Assembly: GCA_039707655.1 (NCBI GenBank)
Contig: CM077667.1
Location: 155,972,642-156,036,641, forward strand
Length of the DNA: 64,000 nucleotides
Direction of reading: 5' to 3'
Origin: Elymus sibiricus
Lineage: Eukaryota; Streptophyta; Magnoliopsida; Poales; Poaceae
Position numbers and translations under genes: made by a program. Position 1 is the stretch's first letter; each line of letters begins with the position of its first letter. The notes beneath the pieces are model-generated. The model did not search any database. It saw nothing but the letters and a program-made list of their open reading frames with translations, and had not been told where the DNA came from. Positions 46,067-57,957 of this stretch are shown one piece after another.

Positions 46067-47749
46067 GGGGTGACTCCGCCAATGAAATTCACTCACATTC
46101 ATTATTGGCAAGAACTAGTTGCAATCAACGTCAACATCATGCAATAGTTCAAGGAGTCACACATTCCCTCAAAGGTAAGCAAGGGACTAGGTAATCAACA
46201 AATCCATGGATATCATCATGTATGCATTGCACTCCATGTCCAGAGATATCCTTGTATTTGTCTCGTGTGTGTTGGGACTAACCCATGTAGGTGAGAAGAG
46301 TAAGGAAACAACAAGGATGCTCCCAACTCATGGTGACCTTCATCAACCTTGAGCATCCACCACTACCTCATCAACATGAAGTCTTCTATGACAAACCCAA
46401 GGTTAGTTTATCCCTCCTATGGGGGGATGTCACATCAAGGGGTAGCTTTACTCTAAGACTTGAGTTAAAGCATCTCATAGTATGTGACAACATTAAATGC
46501 TTTATGTAAATGTGTAACCCCACTTGTGCTTAAACGATGAGTATGACCTATGATCAAGTATTCTTACTTGGCTCCTAAGTCAATATACTCATATATAGAT
46601 GACTCTGTCATCGCCAAATGGTTGATAGATGCTAGTATGTATGTGCATGTTTGCCATGATTTCATTTGACATCTTATTGTGTGAGCATGTTTGTCTGCAT
46701 TTATTTATCCATTCAAGGACATCCAATTGTTGTTATTTGGCTCTTGATGTTTTCTTTTGCCAATTGGATGGACAAGAATGCCTAGGACCACTCTCTAGAT
46801 ATCCATGCTTTCTTACCTCATATTCTATTCTTGCTGCATCACAAAATTTGAACAAGGACTTTTCGATCTCTCTGTGTGAGGAGCACTCAAAGTTCCGTAT
46901 TGACAAAGGACTGACCATTAAAACCTCCCAAGTGCATCTCGGTGGAACCAACCCAAAATCTCGGTCTCACCGAATGCCTAGGGTTGATCTAGTTTTCTAT
47001 CTTGGTACCACCGATTCCATCTTCTCGATTACACCAAATTTCCCAGTCAGCAGACAGTTGAGGAACTCGGTGACACCGAAAAGTTAGAACCGGTGTCACC
47101 GGTAGCCATGGGTTTATATAGAGGCGGACCTGACTTTTGAAATCTATTCCTCAAATCTCACCCCCTCCGAAACTCTTGCTACCGAACCAAGGCCCCTGGT
47201 CATCGCCTTCATCTTCCCCACCGCCTTCGCTGTCCGAAGTCCCCGCCGTCGACGGAATCCTCACCCCCGTCGCCACCGTAGTGAAGTCGTCACCAAGCAA
47301 GGGTACGATTTCATCCCCTCATGCGCTCCAACCTCCGATTCTCACGCATTAGGACTTTTCCATCGATAATCCATAGTTTGAGATTGATTCATCCACAAGA
47401 AACTCCAGTAGAATAGCAAACGAACAATTTTTTAGGTTTTGCCGTCCGCCACATGAATCACGGTAGAACCGACGCAAAAGAATCGGTAGCACCGATTCAC
47501 TTTTCTGGTCGACTGAAAACAGTCTCGGTGAAACTGAGTGCCCATTTTCGGTCTCACCGAAAGTGGTGCCAAGTTTCTGTTATGATGATTGTTTGTCTCG
47601 GTAGGTCCGAAATGTTTGCTTCGGTTGTACCGACATTCATTTTGCAGAATGCAAAACTTGAGAAATCTTAGTTCAACCTTTTGAAAATGTCTGCATTTTT
47701 TGATGACTCATCCCTTCCACTCTTCTATACTCTATTCACAGGGTCAGAG
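46067..47749 (+). promoter_or_regulatory. Non-coding interior of element h with promoter-like segment before the second ORF
   Basis: No pol motif on either strand. 46930-47101 holds palindromes of the same CGGTNNNACCG type as the LTR, ending 12 bp before a TATA box (GGTTTATATAGAGG at 47111-47124). A CT/CG-rich leader follows. A plausible GT-AG intron, 47303-47741, leads directly to the ATG at 47750. Exact CGGTNNNACCG copies: 46962, 47068, 47091, 47461, 47484, 47549, 47622. An independent promoter for the second ORF is inference from this arrangement. Confidence 0.5.
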
Positions 47750-49837
47750 ATGTCAGGTTCAGATGACAGTCAGAATGATCTCAGAGAGCAGAGTATTGAC
47801 ATGAGCTCAGGCACTAGTCCTGAGGGGAGCTATGATGATGTTCCTAGCTCTCCTGATCTGCCCAAAGCTGCTACTAGGGCAACGAGGAAGCTCAACTCAG
47901 ATGAGGAGGATGAGGATTTCATACCCGAGGAGCTCTCCAAGAAAGATGATGCTGCCAAGAGCACCACTGCTGCCACTTCTTCCAAGAAGAAGAAGGCCAT
48001 CAAGAAGGAGTATGCTAGCTCTGGGTCAGCTAGAGCACCAGAGAGCTCTAGGGCAACTATGACTGTTGAGCCCCCCAAGAAATCTATGCCTAAGAAGGCA
48101 GGGGAGAAGAATAAGAGCAGAAAGAGGATAATTCATGTTGTGGCCAGGCCAACCTCTATGTATGACGATCCAGCAGAGGCAGCTGCTGAGGAGGAGGAGG
48201 AAGAGCCAGTTGCCAAGGCCCCTCCTAAGAAGAATAAGAAGCTCATGGCAGATGCAATTCCTAAGGCTACCACATCCAAGAGCACCAAGGCTGCACCCAA
48301 GAAGGCTGCTGCTGCTGAAAAACCCAAGAGGTTCTCCAGAGAGATACCAGCTTCTAGCAAGAACAAGACCTCCACTTTCAGGGAAGCTGAGGATGATGAT
48401 ATGACAGCTTTGATGAAGCTAAGACCACACCTTCCAGAGCTCAATGCCAGCCACTTGCTTGCTGAGGACATGAAGAAGTGGAAAGACTCTGGTTTGAGAG
48501 AATGGAGAGCCATTGATCCATATGCTCAGAGAAGGAAAACAGCTGTGGACTACAGATTCTATACCAAGGAGCAACAAGATTTCTATGAGACAATCTTGCT
48601 TGATAAGAGCCCTGCTGTAAGTGACATGAGGTATGTAGATTGGAAGTATATCAAGGAGAATCAAGATTACTTCCCGAGTGTTCAAGACAACTTTCACTGC
48701 ATTGGCCTGGATGAATTTGTTGGCAAAGAATTCACTGCATGGAACGATGAGATGATCATGCAATTCTACTCCACTGCTCACTTCTATGGAGATGGTAGAA
48801 TTGTGTGGACGACTAAAGGAGCAAGGTATGAATCAACTATTGAGGAATGGGCTACCATCTTAGGAGTCCCAAAGGTGGAAGAAGGAGATCTGGATGTCTA
48901 TTCTGAATCCTAGGAGAGCCACAATGCTATGGTGAACATGTACAATGAGATCCGTGCTCCACATGTGAAGTCTCACAAGCTAAGATCCATTTACTTCCTC
49001 CAGGCAGGTCTGCGAACCATCAACACCATCTTGAGGCATACCTTGGTGCCTAAGTCTGGAGATGACAAGATGATAAGAGGCTATTCCATCAACATGCTGA
49101 TTCATCTTGATCGACACACCAGGATAAGGGTGATGGACTTGATAGTAGAGACTGTGAAGAGGGTTGCTGCTGATCAGAAGCGTTCCTGCTGCTATGCACC
49201 CTACATTCAGATGCTCATCAACTCCAAGCTGGAGAAGCACATGTTTGCTCTTGACAGGCCACATTTGCCCCTACAGCCAGATCTAGAGGACAACATTGTG
49301 GTGATGAACCCAGATCATCCCACCTCAGCTGCAGCACAGGCAGAGGCAGCTAGAGCCACTAGTGCTCAAGTCCCTAGATCCAGGAACGAGCAAATGGATC
49401 TCTTGATCAGTACCGTTTAGGGCATGCAGAAAGATATCAAGGACATCTTGGCAAATCAGCATAGTCTTATGAGGATCATGGAGTAGAGGATTAAGACACT
49501 CAATGACAAGGTGGATGGGCTGACCAAGACCGTGAACGAGCTCAAGAAGGAAGTTGATAGCGTGCCCAGTCCCCACACTAGAGATGATGAGGATAACTCA
49601 CCTCTCAGGCCAGGCAATCAGTTCACTACTCAGGCCAGATCAGCCACAGTGCCAGCTCCAGAGTTGGGGCCTTCTTCATCAGCACCTGCTACAGCCTCTT
49701 CAGCTCCATCAGCTCCTCCAGTTCCTCCAGTTGCTACTCTAACTCCATCCATGACATCTGCTGAAGTCTTCGCCAATGCAGTTCTCTCGACTCCTTCATC
49801 GACCACCGGAGGAGATCAGCCCCAGAAGAACGATTAG
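47750..49837 (+). pseudogene. Element h second ORF: unidentified protein replacing pol
   Basis: One frame of about 695 codons, interrupted only by three TAG codons (48911, 49418, 49484). The frame is open back to 47681, but the ATG at 47750 follows a good splice acceptor. Order: acidic Ser-rich start, long Lys/Ala-rich low-complexity region with acidic Glu runs, globular domain about residues 220-550 (FVGKEFTAWNDEMIMQFYSTAHF, WTTKGARYESTIEEWATILGVP), coiled coil near the last two TAGs (KTLNDKVDGLTKTVNELKKEV), Pro/Ala/Ser-rich tail. The globular part resembles the 'putative plant transposon protein' type domains, with low certainty. It is not a polymerase, protease or integrase. Role unknown. 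Confidence 0.7.
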
Positions 49838-50316
49838 TTATATACCTTTGAACTTTTTGGTAACTTGTTGCCAAAGGGGGAGAAGATGTATATAGATCTT
49901 TAGGCTTCGAGTGAGAGAGCGTTGGTTTTTATTGCTTTACAAAACATTTGATCTTTTGGGTTTGCTTGTGTTAAACTTTGTTGGTGTTTGATCATACACT
50001 TGATGTGTATCGCTACTATTTCCTATCATTGTGATGCTTATGAGATGGTCATTCACCGTTACTTGATTGTGTTGTGCTATGATATTCATTCGTATTATTA
50101 TCGCACACCACCAAGTTGTATGTGACATGGAAGAGTGCCCCATGTACCTAATCGATTATGCATTTGCATTCAAACGCAAATTTAAAATAATGCACAGATT
50201 TAGGGGGAGGTCTTGCTTATCACATATTTCTCAAAGCGACGATTATATTCATTGATTATATCATATGTCGACGCTTTGATCTATATGTTGTCATCAATTA
50301 CCAAAAAGGGGGAGAT
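49838..50316 (+). other. 3' non-coding region and polypurine tract of element h
   Basis: No gene. There are three GGGGGAG-type purine runs: 49875-49886, about 50200-50210, and AAAAAGGGGGAGAT at 50303-50316, which abuts the 3' LTR and is the functional polypurine tract. The first two may be secondary plus-strand priming sites. Confidence 0.75.
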
Positions 50317-51821
50317 TGAAAGCACATTTTCTCCCTTGGTGGTTTTGGTAATTAATAACAACATATATGTCATTGAACTAATGTTTCCACTAAGCATATT
50401 TCAGGAAAAGTTCAATGATAGGGATAGCAAAAGGATTGTGGAGAATCCCAAGATGCAAGAAAATGGATTTGCAAAGCTTCAAGCAAGAGGACTATACATT
50501 TTACTTTGTGAGAAATCACTTTGAGTCCATAGGAAAGCCAATACTATTAAAAGGGGGTAAGGTACTGTTGGTGAACAAGATGCTCCACGTGCACAAGAGA
50601 TAGTCACCAAAAACACCCACAAGCTCTTCCACAAAAGTCTGTCCAAAGCCAAATATCCAAAATTCATGCAACCAACATTTCCCACTCGGTGCCACCGATT
50701 CCCAAACTCAGACAGACTCATGCCAAACCCTAGCACATCGGTGCAACCGATTCCACTTCGGTGCCACCGAGTTTGGGGTGCCAACTTTCTGTTACCTCGA
50801 TTCACAAAATCAGTACCACCGAGTTTTCTGGATCGGCGTCACCCAGTTGTGGAATATGACCGTTGTTCACCTAATCGGTACCACCGAGATTTATATATCG
50901 GTCACACCGAGATTCAAAAGTTACTGCATTTTGGTCACTTCGGTACCACCGAGATTCACACATCAGTGTCATCGAGTTGGTCACTTTAGGTGTAACGGTT
51001 GAATTTTTGGGGATGCCTATATATACCCCTTCACCACCACCCACTCGAAAGAGAAGCACTCAGAACTATTCCATACTTGCCCCATCCTATTTTCTGAGAG
51101 AGAGGCACCTACTCATGTGTTGAGATCAAGCCATTCCACTCTATCCATATGAATCTTGATCTCTAACCTCCCCAAGTTGCTGTCCACCAAATCAATCTCT
51201 TCCACCATAGCCAAATCTATGAGAGAGTGATTGTGTGTTGAGGAGTCTATCATGTTGAAGCACAAGAGCAAGGAGTTCATCGACATTGCCGAGCCTATTA
51301 CCTTTTGGAGGGTGGTGCCTCCTAGATTGGTTAGGTGTCGCTTGGGAGCCTCCTACTTCGTGTTGTGGAGTTGAACTAAGAAGTTTGTACGGGCAAGGAG
51401 ATCGCCTACTTCATGAAGATCTACCCATACTGTGGCTAGCCCTTCGTGGACAGAAGCCGTTATGGAATAGTCAAGGTTGCTACTTCGTGGACACTTATGG
51501 GTGGAGCCCTCCATGGACTCTCGCGACCGTTACCCTCCGTGGGTTGAAGACTCCATAAACGTGGACGTACGATAGCACCACATATCGGAACCACGGGAAA
51601 AATCTTCGTGTCTACAAATTGCGTTTGATCTTCCTCCCTACCCTCTACTGTACATGCTTGTTGTTACTTTCCGCTGCTATACTCTTAGACATGCATGTGT
51701 AGGGTGTGCTTGACTTGCTATCATTGCTAAAATCTGTCAACACTTAAAATTGGGAAAAGGTAGAATTTTTATTTGGTCAAGTAGTCTAATCACCCCCTCT
51801 AGACATACTTTCGGTCCTACA
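50317..51821 (+). repeat. 3' LTR of element h
   Basis: 1505 bp, partner of 31152-32654, ending ...GGTCCTACA and followed by the CGCTC target duplicate at 51822-51826. TATA box near 51017-51029. Exact CGGTNNNACCG copies at 50687, 50739, 50759, 50876, 50899 and 50941. Confidence 0.95.
50687..50951. repeat. CGGTNNNACCG palindrome cluster in element h 3' LTR
   Basis: Six exact 11-bp copies plus degenerate ones, at the same relative places as in the 5' LTR. Two sites that are mutated in one LTR are intact in the other (50876 and 50941 against 31708 and 31773). Confidence 0.85.
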
Positions 51822-53872
51822 CGCTCGCGCTGTGTCGGCCGAAGGCGCACTTCGCCTTTACGCCATCGACGTGGCCGCCTGGTGTAGGCCGTTTCCCTAT
51901 GGGACGACTCTTTTGGGCCCATTCTGGCCCACGAGGATAGCAGTTTTTTTTACTTTTTCATTTTTCCAGAAACTGTAAAAATTCCAAAGATTCCAATATC
52001 CCTACAAATCCAATAATTCTTCCACCATAAATCTTGTAATATTATGTAGTATTTAATAATGTCACTTGTAATTTTTTTGGAAATGTTTTATGTAGTGGTT
52101 TTATTTAAAACCTAGTTTTGATTATTTTAAACCTCTGTTAAAATTGTTTTCAAAACCCTTTTCACTTCAAAACCAGAGAAAAATATTTTTAGTTTTGAAT
52201 GTAGTATTTTACAGAGTAGGGTAACATTTGAGAAGTGAATTTTGTGCTTTGTTTTTGCTGTCTTCTTATTTTTTACCGTTAAAACTTGCGATGATAGATT
52301 GGGTTGTTGACGAGGGAGTTGGACCCGAAGACTTTGAAGACCCCGAAGGCTTTGTTGAGCCAGGCAAGCAGCCCTTTGACCATGTTTAAAGAAACCATTT
52401 TCATTGCGTGGCATATAGCACCTTACTTTCGATATGTTGATCATGATGTTATGGTGACCACCTTTATGGGTTACCCCCATTACTTTCTTATTGATACTTG
52501 CATCGTGCATGACCCTACCTCCTTATGAGGGTTATGCGGGTGGGAGTAGATAGGATGCTAAGTAGTTGCTATGCAAGTGGGATGGGAATATGCATCATGT
52601 CAGGAAAGAAATGATTTCAAAGACTTTTTCGAAAACCCCGTCGGGTGCCACTAATGCCCGAGGGAGATGGTGTTGAGCTAGGTAACCACTTGATAAAGAA
52701 GTGGTGTACTGAGGCAAGTGAGTGCGTGTGTTTTCCAAAACGGGGAGATTTAAGATTCGTCGAGCGTCCCAACGTTACATGTACAACCACGCTACCCCTA
52801 TATGAGAAGGGGCTTTGTTGATTACTTTGGTCGGTACTAGAAGAGAGACCACATTACTAGAGGCGGGAATGACATGGTCACTCTCGATACGGGGTCGTGC
52901 CAGAAAGGACGATCATGGTATGTTTTCAAAGACACCGGGCACACCGTTGGTCCCTGCATGGATGATACTTGTGATGTACATCATGCGGGCTGTGTGCCAA
53001 CGAGTGGACTATTTGTTAGTATTGTCAGGGGAAAGGCATTGTTCGGGTACTTACCTCGGGTATGCACAATACCGCGAGTCGTGGCTTGACACGGAAGTTT
53101 CCCGAGTCTTGTGGGTAAAGTGTGCAACCTCTGTAGAGTGTAAAACTATTCGAATAACCGTGTCCATGGTCAAGGACAGTTGGGTGGTGCTGCTTAGACT
53201 ACGTCTGATGTTTTCCCAAACTCAGTGTGTGTGTGTGTGTGTGTGTGTGAAACATAAGACAATACTTGAGCTAAGTCGGATGACTTGATGGAATGACTAA
53301 ACAAGAGATGTTCAACCCCTGCTTATGATGATATCTGTAACTTGTTCATATGGATATCTGCAACCTATTGATGCATAATTTTACAAGTTGATTGAACATG
53401 TCATTGCACTCAAAATTAGCTTTCTGCTAAATTACCTACTTAGTGCTATATCATGCATTGTTATTGCCTTGTTCCAAACATGGGTTGCTTGTGACTACAT
53501 TCAAAGTACTCATTGGCTTGCCACTGGTTATTTAATTGGCCAGGCATGGAAGAGCATGAATATGGTGAAGAGTTCGTTGGTGACGAACATGCGAACTAGG
53601 ACGCTTCCCAGTCAAAATGCATGTAGGGTTAAGGCAAATGGCATGGGCCTACGCTATCTTTCAAGATTTCCGCTGCGAGTTTATGCTTGTTATTTGGCCT
53701 TCATGGCCCCATCTATGTAAGACTTGACCTTAATGGTCTTTATTTGTGTAAGACGGTATGTATGGATGTAAGACTCTTGTATCCGGCTTTTGTGTGTTCA
53801 TTGAGCATTGATCTCTAGAATCACTGTACACATGCATTCGGTGCTCATGACGTATGAGTCGGGGTCCCCACA
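51822..53872 (+). repeat. 5' LTR of element e, second portion
   Basis: Continues the LTR split at 31151. It starts with the CGCTC duplicate, passes GC-rich sequence to 51945, then AT-rich sequence. It ends GGGTCCCCACA at 53872, four bases before the primer-binding site. Open frames at 52127-53089 and 53388-53720 have no recognisable domain. Confidence 0.7.
53225..53249. repeat. GT microsatellite
   Basis: Twelve uninterrupted GT units plus one G, within the LTR of element e. Potentially length-polymorphic. Confidence 0.95.
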
Positions 53873-53876
53873 GAGC

Positions 53877-53889
53877 TGGTATCAGAGCC
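53877..53889 (+). other. tRNA-Met primer-binding site of element e
   Basis: TGGTATCAGAGCC, a perfect complement to the initiator tRNA-Met 3' end, four bases after the LTR end. It fixes the orientation (plus) and the 5' LTR boundary of element e. Confidence 0.9.
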
Positions 53890-55850
53890 ATCCTGACTAT
53901 AGGAAGCACTTAGTTAGCATGGACATTAGTTAGGACAAAACTATCTTTCAAGACCCTTCAAAATCACTTACAAAACCTCTATATTTCTCATCTCTCCTAA
54001 ATTTTCAAAGGAAGTGAAGGTTTTTGCCTTAACACTTCCACCCTTATCCTCTTGACTCTCCTCTTCTGCCTTTCCAAAACTTTGCAAATGGTCGCTACTA
54101 CCCCTATGCCCCTGACCACTGGATTCCTTGAAATTCTCGTGGGTAACTTGGAAGGGAGCCACCTTGCCAGGCATTTGTCCACATATCATGGACACAAGTT
54201 GGCGACACCGCGACAAGACGATACCAGCAGAAGATACCTTCTCGAGGAATGAGGGTATCAAGACTCAGAAGATGGTGACACCCTCAACATTGCCCCAAGA
54301 TGATGTAACTTTGGCCTACGATGACCAGGGCATAAGACATGCAATGTCATGGTATGCATCGCTAATAGACCAACCTTGTCCTTACCGTTGTTGTATCGGC
54401 AACCGCCGGTGGATGAGAACCTCGCCATTTGGTCCGCCTCACCATAGTGAGCAGGAAAACGGTTCTCTTCATCCCCTGCTCTTGGTGTCGATATTATCAT
54501 CAACGTAACTGGCAGGTTATAACTCTACCATGCCTTGTCAATATCATTGCATAAAGGATTGCCTACCTAGAACCCTCGACGACTTACAAGACAAGAAGGC
54601 GTTGGCATTGTTACGAAGCTGCCAGAAGACCCAGTCAACGACAGCCGTGAGGAACTACCTTCATAGTCAACTCACCAGATGCGAAGTTGTCAAGGACACT
54701 TCACGCACAACCAAGATCGTTTGGATGAACAACAACAAGAGACATAGCGACACCTGAAGAAGACCCAGAAGACTAAGCGGACTCCTCTCCAAGACAAGAA
54801 ACAAGCACGACTACTGAGTCCGAGAACCCCTTGGGTAGGATGAGTTGTGTATCCCCTATGCGAATTCGAGTCTGTGTGATGATTAGGATAGAACCATGTT
54901 GTGTGTTCCTTGTTTTAACTGTTTGTGTTTTTGTATGAGACGCACATTTGCCCTAGGCAATGAGTACGCGACTATACCACCTACCTCATCTTACTTGTTG
55001 TGTTTGGCCTTTTTGGCACTTGTTTGATTGCACTTGCACTATACCACCCCCTTAGGCACTTCCCTCTATGCTACTTTTCACTCTCACCTCTCTCGTCAAC
55101 TGAAGACCATCAAGATAAGATGCACCAAGGATCCACCTCAACAGACAACTAGCATTGAAGACTATGACTACGACATACTCAACTAGACGCAACCCCATAG
55201 AGTTATGTTTTCCCCTCAAGGTTGAATGCCCTTCCCTAGATAGACCCAGACCTCACTAGATACCCCCAGCTCTAACCCTTAACCATGTGCTTAACATACG
55301 GGTTTGCGCGATAGCACTAGTTAAGCTTTGAATAACCTTTTGGTTTAACACTGGTTTTCATCATGGGAGTGATCGTAGTGAGCAAACACATTACATCCCT
55401 AAGCGAGCACTTGATCTCACGATGCCATAGGGAAGATCGTTTTGAGGATATATGATTAGTAGCCTAGTGATTTGATAGATATCTTAAGGATATGGCTAAG
55501 ACCTTTGGTGGATTATGAGACTTTCGTGTTGCTAGAAGGACTTGGTGGATCAAATTAATAGAGTTGCATAACTCACTATGCCATTGAGTAAATTGGATTT
55601 AGTAGGACGATTGTAATCACAAGCTGAAATTCTTGGTGGTATAATAATTTGACGTTGGCAAGTAATAGTAGTGGATTCATGATGTTACGATAATGACTTG
55701 GAGGAACAAGTAGGAATTCTCATATGACATAAGACTTGGATTTAAATAACTGCTCCTAATAGGCTGTTGACGGTAAATGAGACTACATGGTTCGGAGTAA
55801 GTTGGATTTAGTTAGATGATCTCGATCTTGATACCATGTTTCTTGATGGG
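53890..55850 (+). other. Interior of element e, no recognisable coding region
   Basis: Short open pieces, for example 54088-54252 starting MVATTPMPLTTGF, could be remains of a gag-like leader, but I recognise no domain. No protease, reverse transcriptase or integrase motif is seen on either strand. The interior continues at 57366-57957 after the solo LTR, equally non-coding. Confidence 0.5.
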
Positions 55851-57365
55851 TGATACGTCCTTTTTGCATCATGATTTCCTACTGTTATTAATTATGTTTT
55901 GTTGAAAAATAATGCTTTAGGGAGTGATTCTAATGCCTTTTCCCTCATAATATGCAAGGTTTACACAAAGAGGGAGAATACCGGCAGCTGGAATTCTGGA
56001 CCTGAAAAAAAGCACATCAGAGATACCTATTCTGCACATCTCGAATGGAGATGAAACTTTACAGAGATTATTTTTGGAATTAATAAAAAATACTGGAGCA
56101 AATAACTACCGGAGGGGGCCACCCTGGTGGGCACAAGATACCATGGTGCTAGGCCCCCTGGGCGCGCCCTGGTTGGTTGTGCCCTCCTCGGCCCACCTCC
56201 GGTGCCCATCTTCTGCTATATAATCACTTTTGACCTAAAAAAATTAGAGGAGGACTTTTGGGACGGAGCGCCGCCGTCTCGAGGAGGAACTTGGGCAGGA
56301 GCACATTTGCCCTCCAGCGGAGCGATTCCGCCGGGGGAACTTCCCTCCCGGAGGTGGAAATCAAAGCCATCGTCATCACCAACACCCCTCTCATCTTTGG
56401 GAGGCCAATCTTCATCAACATCTTCAACAACACCATCTTCTCTCAAATCCTAGTTCATCTCTTGTGTTCAATCTTTGTACCTGAACCTCAGATTGGTACA
56501 TGTGGGTGACTAGTAGTGTTGATTACCTTGCGTAGTTGATTACTATATGGTTTATTTGGTGGAAGATTATATGTCCAGATCCATTATTCTATTCAATACC
56601 CCTTTGATCTTGAGCATGATTATTATTTGTGAGTAGTTACCTTTCTTCTTGAGGTCACAGGAGAAGTCATGTTGCAAGTAATCATGTGAATTTGATATGT
56701 GTTCGATATTTTGATGATATGTATGTTGTTATTCCCTTAGTGGTGTCATGTGAGCGTCGACTACATGACACTTCACCATTCATGGGCCTAAGGGAATGCA
56801 TTGTGGAGTACTTATTAGATGATGGGTTGCTAGAGTGACAGAAGCTTAAACCCTAGTTTATGCGCTACTTCGTAAGGGGCTGATTTGGATCCAAACGTTT
56901 AATGCTATGGTTAGATTTTATTTTAATACTTTTCTCATAGTTGTGGATGCTTGTGAGGGGGTTAATCATAAATGGGAGGTTGTTCAAGTAAGAACAGCAC
57001 CCAAGCACCGGTCCACCCACATATCTAATTATCAAAGTAGCGAACACGAATCAAACCAACATGATAAAAGTGACTAGATGAAATTCACGTGTACCCTCAA
57101 GAACACTTTGCCTATTACTAGAGACTATTCTGGCCTGTCCTTTGCCACAAAAGGATTGGTCTACCTTGCTGCACCTTATTTACCGTTACCGTTACTTGCT
57201 CGTTACCAATTACCTTGCTATCAAACTATCTGTTACCTACAATTTTAGTGCTTGCAGAAATTACCTTGCTAAAAACCGCTTGTCATTTCCTTCTGCTCCT
57301 GTTGGGTTCGACACTCTTACCTATCGAAAGGACTATGATTGATCCCCTATACTTGTCGGTCATCA
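55851..57365 (+). repeat. Solo LTR, TSD ATGGG
   Basis: 1515 bp, TGATACGTCCTTTTTGC...CTTGTCGGTCATCA, flanked by ATGGG at 55846-55850 and 57366-57370. The style of the ends is that of Triticeae Gypsy LTRs of the TGATACGTC group, but its body differs from elements b and g, so it is another family. GC-rich open frames near 56127-56509 lie within the LTR and show no domain. Confidence 0.9.
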
Positions 57366-57957
57366 ATGGGAGATAAACTAGAAACATTGGATCGTTGTCC
57401 GATTTGATTCGAGGACCTATATGCACCCAACATTGGAGTCTACTAGATCATCATGGTAGGAATTGGTGGACATACTACAATGAGATAGTCATTTCAAGGA
57501 CTTGGGGACTATAGGAACCCTAGGAGATACATGAAGCAATCTCTGGTATTGATTATGTAGCAGTAATGGATCAGGTGGTATTGAATCGTATTCGTGGATG
57601 GATTAAACTGGATTCATTAGGAAGGAAACAAGATCTAGGATTGGTATATTACGTGTTTCCTTTGCATATAGATGCAACACCTTAGACCTTGGATATATTA
57701 GCTGAACACTTGGATTGTAGTGTCACAACCAAGCCTAGCAGCTTGTATGCTTTCTCGAGGATTTTTACATAGGGATATATATGAGTTAGCTATAGTACAT
57801 ATGAGATTTTGGTTTAGTCCTCTCAAACCTAGGAGTGAATAGCATGAGTGATGCTGGAGTTGATTTATATAAGATGATACCTTCGATGATACAGGATGAT
57901 TTTATTTGGAGTAACAGGTAGGACTATCGGCATCTAAGAAATGTGCTCAAGGACAAG
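57366..57957 (+). other. Interior of element e, continued
   Basis: Begins with the ATGGG duplicate of the solo LTR. AT-rich, no open frame of note, no gene recognised. It is cut at 57957 by the LTR of element f. ACAAG (57953-57957) is the expected TSD copy. Confidence 0.5.

Larger units (their letters stand above)
31152..51821 (+). mobile_element. SIRE-like Copia derivative with gag and a non-pol second ORF (element h, with nested inserts)
   Basis: Bounded by LTRs 31152-32654 and 50317-51821 and a perfect 5-bp TSD, CGCTC, at 31147-31151 and 51822-51826. Plus-strand order: LTR, tRNA-Met primer-binding site, gag (in three pieces because of two nested insertions), non-coding DNA with its own promoter-like segment, a second ORF (47750-49837), polypurine tract, LTR. 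Without the inserts it is about 9.45 kb. No protease, integrase, reverse transcriptase or RNase H is visible, so it is non-autonomous. The long gag with its C-terminal coiled coil resembles the SIRE/Maximus lineage. Confidence 0.85.
28869..57957 (+). mobile_element. Non-autonomous LTR retrotransposon with very long LTR (element e, with nested inserts)
   Basis: Plus-strand element beginning TGTCACACCCCGTG at 28869. Its 5' LTR is split by element h and ends at 53872 with ...GGTCCCCACA, followed by a perfect tRNA-Met primer-binding site (53877-53889). The interior runs 53890-55850 and 57366-57957 with no recognisable pol. It is cut at 57957 by element f, so the 3' LTR is not seen. The LTR adds up to about 4.3 kb. 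No family name is assigned. Start bases 28864-28868 (ACATA) are the candidate TSD. Confidence 0.7.

Noticed and set aside
47750..49837. Second ORF of element h as a normal host gene.
   Set aside because: It lies between gag and polypurine tract inside a single LTR pair with a perfect TSD, so it belongs to the retrotransposon, although it may have been captured from a host gene.
53388..53720. 110-residue open frame with hydrophobic stretches.
   Set aside because: No homologous domain recognised; it lies within the end of the element e LTR, and AT-rich sequence gives it by chance.
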